Counted from the stretch's first letter, positions 30,046-39,164 are shown. The stretch: DNA of 64,000 nt from Diplocloster agilis (GCF_019042275.1 NZ_JAHQCW010000002.1:94588-158587), one strand, 5' to 3'. Notes: generated by a model not told the origin, from the sequence alone. Program-made: numbers and translations.

Positions 30046-31323
30046 ATGAACTTTCAAAGAGTACATCATGTAAAAGGCGAGGTACGGGTTCCGGGAGACA
30101 AATCCATATCCCACCGCGCCGTTATGTTCGGAGCGCTGGCCAAAGGCACCACCGCCGTTACTAATTTTTTGCAGGGCGCGGATTGTCTGTCTACCATCTC
30201 CTGCTTTCAGCAGATGGGTATCCCGATTGAAAATAACGGAAACGAAGTGCTCATTCACGGGAAAGGCCTGCACGGCCTGTCCATGCCGCAGCAGCCGCTG
30301 GATGTGGGCAACAGCGGGACTACCATGCGCCTGATGTCGGGCATCCTGGCCGGACAGGAATTTAAGTCTGTGCTCACCGGGGATGCTTCGATACAGAAAA
30401 GACCCATGGGACGGGTTATCGATCCGCTCTCCCAGATGGGGGCCGGTATCGTCAGTGTCCCGGGAAATGGCTGCGCACCGCTTCAGATTCGCGGCGGCAG
30501 CCTGACCGGCATCCATTACCACTCGAAAGTCGCCTCCGCGCAGGTCAAGTCCGCGATTCTGCTGGCGGGCCTCTACGCAGACGGAACGACTACGGTAACG
30601 GAACCCCAGCTCTCCCGCAATCACACGGAGCTGATGCTTCGGATGTTCGGCGCCCAAATATCCTCTCAGGATACTACCGTAACGATTCAGCCGGAGCCAA
30701 AGCTGGACGGACGTATGATTCAGGTCCCCGGTGATATCTCTTCCGCCGCCTATTTTATAGCGGCCGCCCTTATGATCCCGTGTTCCGAAGTCCGGATACG
30801 AAATGTGGGGATCAATCCTACCAGGGATGGAATCTTAAGAGTCTGCCGGGAAATGGGCGCCGATATCACCCTTGAACATATCAGCGACACAGACGGCGAA
30901 CCTGCCGCAGATCTGGTCGTCCGCTACAGCAGGCTCCACGGGACGGTCATTGGGGGGTCCATCATACCCGCTCTGATCGATGAACTGCCCATGCTGGCCG
31001 TACTGGCCTGCTTCGCCGAAGGCACCACCATCATCCGCGATGCCCAGGAGCTAAAAGTGAAAGAGTCTAACCGGATCGATGTGATGGTTCAAAATCTTAC
31101 CGCTATGGGCGCCAGAATACAAGGAACGGAGGATGGCATGATCATCGAGGGCGGCGTTCCCCTGCACGGAGCGGTCATCGACAGCCGCCTGGATCATCGG
31201 ATCGCTATGTCCTTTGCCATCGCAGGCTTAGCCAGCGACGGAACCACACAGATTCTCGGAAGTGACTGCGTAAATATCTCCTATCCCGGATTTTATGCCG
31301 ATCTTCGGAAGTTAACCTTATAG
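30046..31323 (+). CDS. aroA: 3-phosphoshikimate 1-carboxyvinyltransferase (EPSP synthase)
   Basis: Sixth step of the shikimate pathway. The 425 residues contain both halves of the inside-out barrel. Diagnostic segments are VPGDKSISHRAVMFGALA, GNSGTTMRLMSGIL, GDASIQKRPMGRVI and KESNRID. The glyphosate-contact loop reads GNSGTTMR, and the region resembles class II-type enzymes, though sensitivity cannot be judged. GGAG lies 8 nt before the ATG. It is the last gene of aroF-tyrA-aroA; aroC is about 27 kb away. Confidence 0.96.
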   Translation: MNFQRVHHVKGEVRVPGDKSISHRAVMFGALAKGTTAVTNFLQGADCLSTISCFQQMGIPIENNGNEVLIHGKGLHGLSMPQQPLDVGNSGTTMRLMSGILAGQEFKSVLTGDASIQKRPMGRVIDPLSQMGAGIVSVPGNGCAPLQIRGGSLTGIHYHSKVASAQVKSAILLAGLYADGTTTVTEPQLSRNHTELMLRMFGAQISSQDTTVTIQPEPKLDGRMIQVPGDISSAAYFIAAALMIPCSEVRIRNVGINPTRDGILRVCREMGADITLEHISDTDGEPAADLVVRYSRLHGTVIGGSIIPALIDELPMLAVLACFAEGTTIIRDAQELKVKESNRIDVMVQNLTAMGARIQGTEDGMIIEGGVPLHGAVIDSRLDHRIAMSFAIAGLASDGTTQILGSDCVNISYPGFYADLRKLTL

Positions 31324-31367
31324 ATGTTTTAGTAAGGGCTTTGATTGCTAAGGGCTTTGATTACTAA

Positions 31368-31453
31368 GGGCCGGAGTGAGCAGGCGCAAGGGCGGGTTCC
31401 GGGCGGAGCGGACAAAGGTAACGGGAGCCGCCCTTGCGCCTGCTCACTCCTAC
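31368..31453. repeat. short inverted repeat element C
   Basis: 86 bp with a perfect 23-bp stem (31373-31395 with 31428-31450) starting GGAGTGAGCAGGCGC. Its termini match elements A and E: left GGGCCGGAG, right CTCCTAC. The inner conserved block of A, B and E is missing, so it looks like a short derivative. It may also work as a terminator-like hairpin after aroA. Confidence 0.85.
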
Positions 31454-31460
31454 TTTGGTG

Positions 31461-31511
31461 ATCGATAGGCTGCTTAATAATCGATGAGGCTGATTCATGA
31501 TCGATAGGCTG
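31461..31511. repeat. three ATCGATAGGCTG direct repeats
   Basis: Copies at 31461, 31480 (one extra base) and 31500, spaced about 20 bp. They lie between element C and the GyrI-like gene promoter. On the other side of C, AGGGCTTTGATT(G/A)CTA occurs twice (31336 and 31351). Confidence 0.7.
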
Positions 31512-31596
31512 ATTTGTTTATTGTCTTTTCTTAATTTGACGTATAGTTGTCATATTTTGGATGTTATAATGTTCTAAACGAGAAAGGGGAATGAAG

Positions 31597-32229
31597 ATGG
31601 CATTTGATTTTAAGAAAGAATACAAAGAATTTTATCTGCCTAAAAATAGACCGGAAATCATAGAAGTTCCTTCCATGAATTTTATTGCAGTCAGAGGTCA
31701 GGGGGATCCTAACGAACCGGACGGGGAGTATAAGGCGTCGATCGGGCTCCTCTATGGTATCGCCTTTACCTTGAAAATGAGTCCGAAGGGTGATTATAAG
31801 ATTGACGGGTATTTTGATTATAAGGTTCCGCCTTTGGAGGGGTTCTGGTGGATGGAAGGCGTCAAGGGAATCGATTATAGCCGGAAAGATCATTTTCAGT
31901 GGATCTCCGTTATCAGGCTGCCTGATTTTGTGCAGCGCAAAGATTTCGACTGGGCGGTTATGGAAGCTACCCAAAAGAAAAAAACAGATTATTCTAAAGT
32001 AGAATTTTTTCATTATACGGAAGGGCTGTCTTTACAATGCATGCACATCGGGCCATATGACGATGAGCCGCGGACTATACAGCTGATGGATGATTTTGCA
32101 CAGGAGCATGGTTATCAGATCGATATTACGGAGGAACGTTATCATCATGAGATCTATCTCAGTGATGTGCGAAAATGCAACCCCCAGAATCTGAAAACGG
32201 TTATTCGTCATCCCGTTAAGTTAATCTAA
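31597..32229 (+). CDS. GyrI-like small-molecule binding domain protein
   Basis: A 210-residue cytosolic protein of the GyrI-like / SRPBCC-unrelated SHS2 fold family (COG4832-type). Visible features are FIAVRGQGDPNEPDGEY near the N-terminus, the WWMEGVKGIDY segment, and a C-terminal LQCMHIGPYDDEPRTI followed by HEIYLSDVRKCNP, which is typical of this family. There is no DNA-binding domain. The ligand is unknown. The start at 31597 has GGGG 7 nt upstream; the ATG at 31591 is too close. An extended -10 (TGTTATAAT, 31563-31571) lies upstream. Confidence 0.85.
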   Translation: MAFDFKKEYKEFYLPKNRPEIIEVPSMNFIAVRGQGDPNEPDGEYKASIGLLYGIAFTLKMSPKGDYKIDGYFDYKVPPLEGFWWMEGVKGIDYSRKDHFQWISVIRLPDFVQRKDFDWAVMEATQKKKTDYSKVEFFHYTEGLSLQCMHIGPYDDEPRTIQLMDDFAQEHGYQIDITEERYHHEIYLSDVRKCNPQNLKTVIRHPVKLI

Positions 32230-32256
32230 ATTTTAAATATTCTTTTTAAGTCAACA

Positions 32257-32295
32257 ACTAAGACTGTCCCAAGGCCTGGCCTGGACAGTCTTAGT
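32257..32295 (+). terminator. bidirectional terminator between GyrI-like and lipoprotein genes
   Basis: A perfect 13-bp stem (ACTAAGACTGTCC / GGACAGTCTTAGT) with a 13-nt loop, with T-rich sequence after it on the plus strand. It separates convergent genes. Confidence 0.85.
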
Positions 32296-32320
32296 TATAT
32301 TTTATCTATTTTATTTTATC

Positions 32321-33334
32321 TTATTTTATTTCTACTATACCGGATTCATCCTCGGCTTTTACAAGATCTACTACTATATTGGGACGGTCTCTTATAATTA
32401 ACGGGTTACTTCCTAAATCGCCTACAACGTTTCCTAATTCACCTTCTTCAAGATGCAGCCCGTCTGATGTTGGAATGATGTTAAAATGTAGAACACCATA
32501 CTTTATATCGACACTTTCTTTTGAAGGATCATATGCAGCAATAATACACGTATAATTTTCACCCATTAGTTCTGTTGAACATTGCTGAACAATTTCTTTC
32601 GTTATGCTCATATAAGTAACCAGGGATTCGTAAAAATCCACCTTGCTAGGATCGATTTCTATAAACAAGTTTTTTACTTTTTCATCTGAACTTTCTGTAT
32701 TTTCTAAACATTGTAAAGTAACCTTTGGATATATCTTAGTAATTGCATCATAAACATTTCCGGATTTTATCCATGTAGTCTTATCCCCGTTAGAGTATGA
32801 TACTTCGTTTATCGATTTACGTTCTTCTTCCGTAAAAATTGTATTCTCTTGTGTTTTCTCACTAGTAATGATTTGTTCTACACGGAATTTCTTGTATAGC
32901 TCGCCGCCAATCGATTCACAATATAGTTCAACATACGCATCAGAATAATGCACGTTTAATTTTAATAATACATTGTCTTTTATAATGAGAAATCCGAATG
33001 GATACTTTATGGAATCTTCAAATTCCTGTGCTGCCTTAACCGCTTTTTCATTATTTTTATAAATTTCAATTACGCCGCTATCCTGATAATCATTAAAAAC
33101 ATTAGCCTCCATTCTTGCGGCCATATCTTCATCCGTAAAACTCACTGACGCTTTACATCCATTCGGCAGATTTTTACTAATCTTATCGGTCGACTCCATG
33201 GTCATTCCGTTATTATTAAACTGTTCTATGATCTCGTCAATTTGCTGATATGGCGGTATTCCTGCCGATGTTTTTCCGCATCCGCTCATCAAAATGATCA
33301 TGCCAATAATTAAAACACACAAATACTTTTTCAA
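32321..33334 (-). CDS. lipoprotein of unknown function
   Basis: A 337-residue exported protein. The signal sequence MKKYLCVLIIGMIILMSGC ends in a lipobox (LMSG-Cys19), so it should be lipid-anchored outside the membrane. The rest has no recognised domain; it is rich in Lys, Glu, Asn and Ile and ends with NIVVDLVKAEDESGI. The start is TTG at 33334, with AGGAGG 6 nt upstream. Composition is much more AT-rich than the flanking biosynthetic genes, suggesting acquired DNA. It lies between inverted-repeat elements C and D. Confidence 0.78.
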   Translation of the reverse strand: MKKYLCVLIIGMIILMSGCGKTSAGIPPYQQIDEIIEQFNNNGMTMESTDKISKNLPNGCKASVSFTDEDMAARMEANVFNDYQDSGVIEIYKNNEKAVKAAQEFEDSIKYPFGFLIIKDNVLLKLNVHYSDAYVELYCESIGGELYKKFRVEQIITSEKTQENTIFTEEERKSINEVSYSNGDKTTWIKSGNVYDAITKIYPKVTLQCLENTESSDEKVKNLFIEIDPSKVDFYESLVTYMSITKEIVQQCSTELMGENYTCIIAAYDPSKESVDIKYGVLHFNIIPTSDGLHLEEGELGNVVGDLGSNPLIIRDRPNIVVDLVKAEDESGIVEIK

Positions 33335-33360
33335 AATATCCCTCCTCCCTTTCTGGTATC

Positions 33361-33388
33361 ATTATACTATTCTAATATAAAAATACAA
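33361..33388 (-). promoter_or_regulatory. promoter of the lipoprotein gene
   Basis: Minus strand TTGTAT (33383-33388), 16-bp spacer, TATAAT (33361-33366), 26 nt before the TTG start. Confidence 0.7.
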
Positions 33389-33426
33389 ATAAAATTTAAA
33401 ATTAATTGCTTGCTATCCAGGCCTGG

Positions 33427-33872
33427 TGCTTTTTGCGGGGCGGGTTCGGGGCTTGTCGGTCCGTTAGGCGGCTTGGGCTGGAACTTTGGCTTTGGGCGGC
33501 AGGGCTGCGGGCTTGGGTTTCGGGGCGGCCCTCCGGGTCTTTGGCCGTGCCCAGGGGCATTGGGCGGCCGCGCAAATGCTTAATAAAAGAGGAAGGGCGG
33601 ATTCAGGATGTGTGTCGGCGTTCCCCGCCGACACACAAGGGCCTCTGAACCGGGAACACATCATGTGTTCCTGGTGAATAGGCCCGGTTCCTGAATCCGT
33701 CCTTCCTCTTTTATTTAGCAGTTGCCGGCGCAAGCCCACAGCCCCTGGGCACGGTCAAAGACCCGGAGGGCCGCCCCGAAACCCAAGCCCGCAGCCCTGC
33801 CGCCCAAAGCCAAAGTCCCAGCCCAAGCCGCCTAACGGACCGGCAAGCCCCGAACCCGCCCCGCAAAAAGCA
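33427..33872. repeat. giant inverted repeat element D
   Basis: About 446 bp, the longest in the window. Arms beginning TGCTTTTTGCGGGGCGGG and ending CCCGCCCCGCAAAAAGCA pair over about 145 bp with about four mismatches. After an unpaired internal loop, an AATAAAAGAGGAAGG/CCTTCCTCTTTTATT stem resumes, and the apex holds two smaller hairpins: TGTGTGTCGGCG/CGCCGACACACA and GGAACACAT/ATGTGTTCC. It shares no clear block with A, B, C or E. It ends 20 bp after the spoIVA stop. Confidence 0.9.
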
Positions 33873-33891
33873 AAAACCCCTCCTCTGCAAA

Positions 33892-35364
33892 TCAAATGAT
33901 AATACAGACAATTCCGCCGTTGCTGTCGTTTACGATCTTCTGCATTGTTTCCTGCAGCTTCACCTGGCTTTCATCGCTGATCTGGGAAATCTTCGTCCGG
34001 ATTCCGTCTTCCACCAGCTGCTGTACGGATTTACCAAATATATTCGTATCCCAGATCCCGTTCTCACCCTCGCTGTTGGCCTTAATGTAGGTGATCAGAT
34101 CCTGGGCCTGCTGTTCACTGCCGACAATGGGCGCGATCTCGGTCTCTATGTTGGCTTTAATCATATGAATCGACGGGGATTCCGACTTGATCTTCACGCC
34201 GAACTTATTCCCCTGCTTGATGACGGTCGGTTCATCCAGCACGATTTCATCCAGATTCGGTGTTACGACCCCGTAGCCTTTGTAGCGCACATCGGATACG
34301 GCTTCCAGTACCTTGGCGTACTCCTTCTTCATAGAGGATAGCTCTTTGATGGTGGCGATCAGCTGGTATTCCCCGGAGATCGGGGTTCCGGTCAGCTCGC
34401 TTAGTATCTCGTAGTAGAAGCTGTCGTCCACATCGACGGTGATTCGGATACAGCCGGACGCCATGTCGATCTTATCCAGTTTCGTTTTCTTCGCAAAGTC
34501 TCCGGTGAACTGGATGTTGTCATTGGTCACATCCCGGATCGTGTTGATCTTCTTCAATAGTTCTCTGACATTGGCGATCATGTCGGCTTTTACTTTGTGG
34601 TCGGGCGGCAGCATTTCCACCCATTTTGGCATAAAGAATTCCATCTGGGCGACCGGGAATTCGTATAAGATGCTTTCCATGATTTTATGTATGTCGTCCT
34701 TGCGCAGTTGTTCGCAGTTTACCGGCATGGCGATGACGCCGTATTTTTCTTCGATCTGCGCAGCCGTCTTCTGGGCTTCCTCACTGTATGGTTTTTCCGA
34801 GTTCACCAGCACCAGGAACGGTTTGCCCAGCTTCTTAAGCTCCAGGATCGTCTTTTCTTCCGGGGCCAGATAGTTTTCCCGGTTCAGTTCCCCAAAGGAG
34901 CCGTCGCAGGTGATCACGATGCCGATGGTGGAATGGTCGTTGATGACTTTCTTTGTTCCAAGCTCCGCCGCCTGGGTAAACGGAATTTCATAATCGAACC
35001 AGGGGGTTTTGACCATCCGTTCTGTGTCCCCCTCGATGTGCCCGGTGGCTCCCTCGACCATATAACCGACGCAGTCGATCAGGCGGACTTTCACCTGTAC
35101 ATCCTCGCCCAGGGAGATCTGCGCCGCCTCCTTCGGTATGAATTTCGGTTCCGTTGTCATAATGGTCTTTCCGGCTGCGGACTGCGGCAGTTCATCTCGC
35201 GTACGGTTCTTGGCATGCTCATCTTCCATGTTCGGTAAAACCATCAGGTCCATGAAACGTTTGATAAATGTGGATTTTCCGGTGCGTACCGGCCCTACGA
35301 CCCCCAGATATATTTCTCCGTTCGTCCGGGCCTGGATGTCTTTATATACGTTAAAGCTGTCCAT
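33892..35364 (-). CDS. spoIVA: stage IV sporulation protein A (spore coat morphogenetic ATPase)
   Basis: Basement-layer ATPase that polymerises on the forespore surface and anchors the coat. The 490 residues are close to the B. subtilis length (492). The Walker A is GPVRTGKST near 23-31, followed by the conserved LPQSAAGKTIMTTEPKFIP segment; the C-terminus ends GGIVCIII. The start at 35364 (MDSFNVYKDI) has AAGGGG 8 nt upstream; an upstream ATG at 35382 overlaps that site. A sigmaE-like promoter precedes it. It is direct evidence of endospore formation. Confidence 0.96.
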   Translation of the reverse strand: MDSFNVYKDIQARTNGEIYLGVVGPVRTGKSTFIKRFMDLMVLPNMEDEHAKNRTRDELPQSAAGKTIMTTEPKFIPKEAAQISLGEDVQVKVRLIDCVGYMVEGATGHIEGDTERMVKTPWFDYEIPFTQAAELGTKKVINDHSTIGIVITCDGSFGELNRENYLAPEEKTILELKKLGKPFLVLVNSEKPYSEEAQKTAAQIEEKYGVIAMPVNCEQLRKDDIHKIMESILYEFPVAQMEFFMPKWVEMLPPDHKVKADMIANVRELLKKINTIRDVTNDNIQFTGDFAKKTKLDKIDMASGCIRITVDVDDSFYYEILSELTGTPISGEYQLIATIKELSSMKKEYAKVLEAVSDVRYKGYGVVTPNLDEIVLDEPTVIKQGNKFGVKIKSESPSIHMIKANIETEIAPIVGSEQQAQDLITYIKANSEGENGIWDTNIFGKSVQQLVEDGIRTKISQISDESQVKLQETMQKIVNDSNGGIVCIII

Positions 35365-35394
35365 AAAAGTAACCCCTTCCATATGTGCTGTTAC

Positions 35395-35423
35395 AATATA
35401 TGATGGAAGGGGGTTTGATATGA
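35395..35423 (-). promoter_or_regulatory. sigmaE-like mother-cell promoter of spoIVA
   Basis: Minus strand TCATATC (35417-35423), 14-bp spacer, CATATATT (35395-35402). This matches the B. subtilis sigmaE pattern (TCATATT / CATACANT), as expected for spoIVA, and lies about 31 nt before the ATG. Confidence 0.6.
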
Positions 35424-35460
35424 CAGGAAGTTCTCCTGTGATGATGATAGGGTATGCTCT

Positions 35461-36696
35461 TTATATCTGATGGATAAACAGACCGCTGCGCAGCTTGGGC
35501 TCAAACCAGGTGGATTTCGGAGGCATTAAAAGGCCCGCGTCCGCCACGGCGAAAAGCTCCCCGATGGAGGTCGGATACATGGCGAAAGCCACCTGGCAGT
35601 CGGCCGCGACACGTTTCTCCAGCTCTTTTAAACCGCGGATGCCGCCAACAAAGTCGATCCGCTTATCGGTCTTCGGGTCCCGGATGCCGAGAACCGGCTG
35701 CAGAAGCTCCCGCTGCAGGATAGACACATCCAGCCCGTCTACCGGATGTTCGGAACGAAGTTCCCTCTTTACGGTCAGCTTATACCAGCTCTTGTCCAGA
35801 TACATGCCGATTTCACCCTTACAGGAGGGACGGCAGGGCGTTGCGCCCACTTCTTCCAGCTCGAATTTTTCTTTGACTTTCAGCAGGAATTCAGGAGTGC
35901 TTAAGCCATTCAGATCTTTGACCACCCGGTTGTAATCCAGGATCATCAGCTGGTCATCCGGGAATAACACGGAGAGAAAATAGTTGAATTCCTCTGTCCC
36001 ATTGAAATCCGGATGCGCTTCTCTTCGCATAAGACCCACTTTTACCGCCGACGCCGCCCGATGGTGCCCGTCCGCGATATAGATCCTGTCCAGATCCGCG
36101 AACGCTTCCCGCAGGCCTTCCACTAATCTGCGCTCACAGATACGCCAGACGCGATGTCCCACCCCGTCGGGGGAAACGAAGTCATAGATCGGTTCTTCCC
36201 TCTTTTTCCATTTGACGATCTGGTTGATCCGCTCGTCCGAACGATAGGCCAGGAAAATGGGGCCGGTCTGGGCGCTGCAGGCGTCCACATGGCGAATCCG
36301 GTCTTCTTCCTTATCCGCCCTGGTATTCTCGTGTTTCTTTATGACACCGTTCACATAATCATCGATGGAGGAACAGGCGGCGATTCCGGTCTGGGAGCGC
36401 CCGTCCATGGTCAGTTCATATATAAAATAACACTCGTCACAGTCTCTTAAAAAATATCCGTCCTCGATCATTTTTTGCAGGGTGGCGCGCGCCTTTTGAT
36501 ACACTTTCGGATCATAGGTGTCCACTTCCGGCCCGAACTGGGTTTCCGCCCGGTCGATCTTTAAGAAGGACATCGGCTCCCGCTTTACCTCTTCCAAAGC
36601 CTCTTCCCGGTTATATACGTCATAAGGCAATGCCGCTATCCGGTCCGCCAGATCAGATCTGGGACGGATACAGCAAAATGGTTTTACAACTGCCAT
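35461..36696 (-). CDS. DUF1015 family protein
   Basis: A 411-residue cytosolic protein of the DUF1015 (COG4198) family, recognised by the opening VVKPFCCIRPRSDLADRIAA, LPYDVYNREEA, the KHENTRADKEEDRIRH segment and the YIADGHHRAASA motif. These motifs recall nuclease-like or phosphotransfer proteins. The family is regularly next to serA and serC in Lachnospiraceae, and in archaea and Thermotogales related proteins include the ADP-dependent serine kinase SerK, so a role in serine metabolism is plausible. GGAGG precedes the ATG. It is 152 nt downstream of serA, after two hairpins. Confidence 0.88.
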   Translation of the reverse strand: MAVVKPFCCIRPRSDLADRIAALPYDVYNREEALEEVKREPMSFLKIDRAETQFGPEVDTYDPKVYQKARATLQKMIEDGYFLRDCDECYFIYELTMDGRSQTGIAACSSIDDYVNGVIKKHENTRADKEEDRIRHVDACSAQTGPIFLAYRSDERINQIVKWKKREEPIYDFVSPDGVGHRVWRICERRLVEGLREAFADLDRIYIADGHHRAASAVKVGLMRREAHPDFNGTEEFNYFLSVLFPDDQLMILDYNRVVKDLNGLSTPEFLLKVKEKFELEEVGATPCRPSCKGEIGMYLDKSWYKLTVKRELRSEHPVDGLDVSILQRELLQPVLGIRDPKTDKRIDFVGGIRGLKELEKRVAADCQVAFAMYPTSIGELFAVADAGLLMPPKSTWFEPKLRSGLFIHQI

Positions 36697-36748
36697 AGGA
36701 TTTCCTCCCTTGTTAAGAATAGAACGCTCTTTTTCTATGGATTTTCCC

Positions 36749-36811
36749 GTTGAACAGGAAACTTTCCTGCTGAACAGTAAGAGACGGAAAGCAGATACCC
36801 CTTCCGTCTCT
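36749..36811 (-). terminator. two adjacent hairpins between serA and the DUF1015 gene
   Basis: Hairpin 1: AGAGACGGAA/TTCCGTCTCT (36780-36811). Hairpin 2: GTTGAACAGGAAA/TTTCCTGCTGAAC (36749-36775) with two mismatches. Neither has a good T run on the minus strand, so termination may be partial. Confidence 0.55.
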
Positions 36812-36848
36812 ATGCAGCTTGCGTTACTATGAATCTTTTGTTTCTGCG

Positions 36849-38015
36849 CTATTTTTTGATTACACGGACCTTTAACACGCCGTCAACCGCTCTTAATTTA
36901 TCAATGACCTCTTTATTTACTCCGGTCTCCAGATCCAGAAGCGTATAAGCGTAGTCCCCTTTACTCTTATTTACCATGTTGGTGATATTGACATCGGCCT
37001 CAGCCAGCATGTTGGTGAACTGTCCCAGCATATTTTTAACGTTTCTGTGATTGATCGCCACACGGGATACGCTGCTGCATACGCCCATGTTACAGGAGGG
37101 ATAGTTTACGGAATTATTGATATTACCATTTTCCATATAATCGACCAGTTCCTTGACTGCCATGACCGCGCAGTTGTCCTCGGATTCCTCTGTGGAAGCG
37201 CCCAGATGAGGAATGACCAGCACTCCTTTTGCGTTGGCTACCTTGGGATTCGGGAAATCGGTAACATATCTTTTTACCTTGCCGTTTTCCAGGGCGCTGA
37301 GCATCGCGTCTTCATCCACCAGCGTATCTCTGGAGAAATTCAATACGACTACGTCATCTTTCATCATGTCGATGGCGTCCTGATTGATCATCTGTCTTGT
37401 ACCGTCGGTCAAAGGCACATGGATCGTAATATAGTCGCACTCGCTGTAGATATCCTCTACTTTTTTGATGTGCTTGATACTTCTGGACAGGTTCCAGGCA
37501 GCGTCTACGGAAATATAAGGATCATATCCCAACACGTTCATGCCCAGATGGGTTGCCGCATTGGCCACTTTGACGCCGATGGCGCCCAGACCGATGATAC
37601 CTAACGTCTTACCCTCGATTTCATTTCCGGCAAAGGCTTTTTTCGCTTTTTCCGTAGCTTTGGTGATATCCGGATTCTCTTTTTCCTTCTGAACCCAGTT
37701 GATACCGCCGATCACGTCTCTGGCGGCCAGGAGCATACCGGCGATCACCAGCTCTTTCACGCCGTTTGCATTAGCTCCGGGCGTATTAAAGACAACGATA
37801 CCTTTTTCCGCGCATTTATCCAACGGGATGTTATTGACGCCGGCTCCGGCTCTTGCGATCGCTTCCAGCGTATCGGGAAGCTCTAAGTCATGTACGCTGG
37901 CGCTTCTGACCAGAACGGCATCCGCTTCCGCGAATTCCTCTACTCTCTCATATTCATCGCTGAACAAATCCAATCCTACCTTGGCGATGGGATTCAGGCA
38001 CTTATATTTGAACAT
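36849..38015 (-). CDS. serA: D-3-phosphoglycerate dehydrogenase with ACT domain
   Basis: First step of serine synthesis. Two flanking substrate-binding segments surround the NAD-binding Rossmann fold with GIIGLGAIGVKVANAA near 140. The catalytic region includes NFSRDTLVDEDAM and PHLGASTEESEDNC, where the histidine is catalytic. A short C-terminal ACT domain (about 315-388) predicts serine regulation. At 388 residues it is the compact type without the intervening domain. It lies 66 nt after serC. Confidence 0.94.
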   Translation of the reverse strand: MFKYKCLNPIAKVGLDLFSDEYERVEEFAEADAVLVRSASVHDLELPDTLEAIARAGAGVNNIPLDKCAEKGIVVFNTPGANANGVKELVIAGMLLAARDVIGGINWVQKEKENPDITKATEKAKKAFAGNEIEGKTLGIIGLGAIGVKVANAATHLGMNVLGYDPYISVDAAWNLSRSIKHIKKVEDIYSECDYITIHVPLTDGTRQMINQDAIDMMKDDVVVLNFSRDTLVDEDAMLSALENGKVKRYVTDFPNPKVANAKGVLVIPHLGASTEESEDNCAVMAVKELVDYMENGNINNSVNYPSCNMGVCSSVSRVAINHRNVKNMLGQFTNMLAEADVNITNMVNKSKGDYAYTLLDLETGVNKEVIDKLRAVDGVLKVRVIKK

Positions 38016-38081
38016 TTTATGTTCCTCCCTGTCTAATCAGATTTCTATCGTTACCATAAAGATTCGGGTTACCGATCCGGA

Positions 38082-39164
38082 TTACAGATTCTTCTCTTCG
38101 AATTCCTTCATGAAGGCAACCAGTTTCTCCACACCCTCGATGGGCATGGCGTTATAGATGCTGGCGCGCATTCCCCCAACCGTTCTGTGGCCTTTCAGGT
38201 TCTCAAATCCGGCCGCTTTGGCTTCTTTGACAAACTTGGCATCCAGTTCTTCATTTCCTGTAACAAAAGGCACATTCATCAAAGAACGGTCTTCTTTTCG
38301 CACCGTGCCCTTGAACAGCTTGCTCTGATCCAGGAAATCGTACAGGATCGCCGCCTTCTTCTCATTGTGTTCTTTCATAGCCTCCAGGCCGCCCATGGAC
38401 TTGATCCATTTGAAGACTTTCCCGCAGATATAAATACCGTAACAAGGAGGAGTATTATAAAGGGATTTGTTATCTGCATGAATCTTATATCTGAGCATGG
38501 TGGGTGTTCCCGGGAGAACATCGTCTGTGATCAGGTCTTCCCGCACGATCGCGATGGCTACGCCGGCAGGCCCGATATTTTTCTGCACGCCGCCGTACAT
38601 AATCCCGTATTTCGTGATGTCCACCGGTTCCGATAAGAAACAGGAGGATACGTCCGCTACCAGGGTTTTTCCTTTGGTATTGGGAAGGGTTTTATATTTG
38701 GTGCCATAGATCGTGTTGTTTTCACATATGTACACATAGTCGGCGTCTTCGCTGATGGGCAGGTCGGAGCAATCCGGGATATAGGAGAACACTTTGTCCT
38801 CGGAAGAAGCGATGGCATTGGCTTTTCCGTATAACTGCGCCTCTTTGAACGCTTTCTTCGCCCACTGTCCGGTTATGATATAATCGGCCACCTTGTTTTT
38901 CATCAGGTTCATGGGGATCATGGCGAATTGGGTGGATGCGCCGCCTTGTAAAAACAGGACCTTGTAATTATCCGGAATCCCGATCAGGTCCCGCAGATCC
39001 GCCTCCGCCTCATTGATGATCTCTTCGTAAGCTTTGGAACGATGGCTCATCTCCATAACGGACATGCCGGTACCCTTATAATCCAGCATTTCCTCTGCCG
39101 CTTCTTTCAGCACCGCTTCCGGCAATACCGCCGGCCCGGCCGAAAAATTATACACTCTGCTCAC
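38082..39164 (-). CDS. serC: phosphoserine aminotransferase
   Basis: PLP enzyme converting 3-phosphohydroxypyruvate to phosphoserine. Features are the family start VYNFSAGPAVLPEAVL, FLQGGASTQFAMIPMNL, and the PLP lysine in MYGGVQKNIGPAGVAI. The C-terminal GHRTVGGMRASIYNAMP is diagnostic. The start is probably GTG at 39164 (360 aa), 8 nt after AGGAGG; the ATG at 39170 is only 2 nt away from that site. It is the first gene of serC-serA-DUF1015. Confidence 0.95.
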   Translation of the reverse strand: MSRVYNFSAGPAVLPEAVLKEAAEEMLDYKGTGMSVMEMSHRSKAYEEIINEAEADLRDLIGIPDNYKVLFLQGGASTQFAMIPMNLMKNKVADYIITGQWAKKAFKEAQLYGKANAIASSEDKVFSYIPDCSDLPISEDADYVYICENNTIYGTKYKTLPNTKGKTLVADVSSCFLSEPVDITKYGIMYGGVQKNIGPAGVAIAIVREDLITDDVLPGTPTMLRYKIHADNKSLYNTPPCYGIYICGKVFKWIKSMGGLEAMKEHNEKKAAILYDFLDQSKLFKGTVRKEDRSLMNVPFVTGNEELDAKFVKEAKAAGFENLKGHRTVGGMRASIYNAMPIEGVEKLVAFMKEFEEKNL

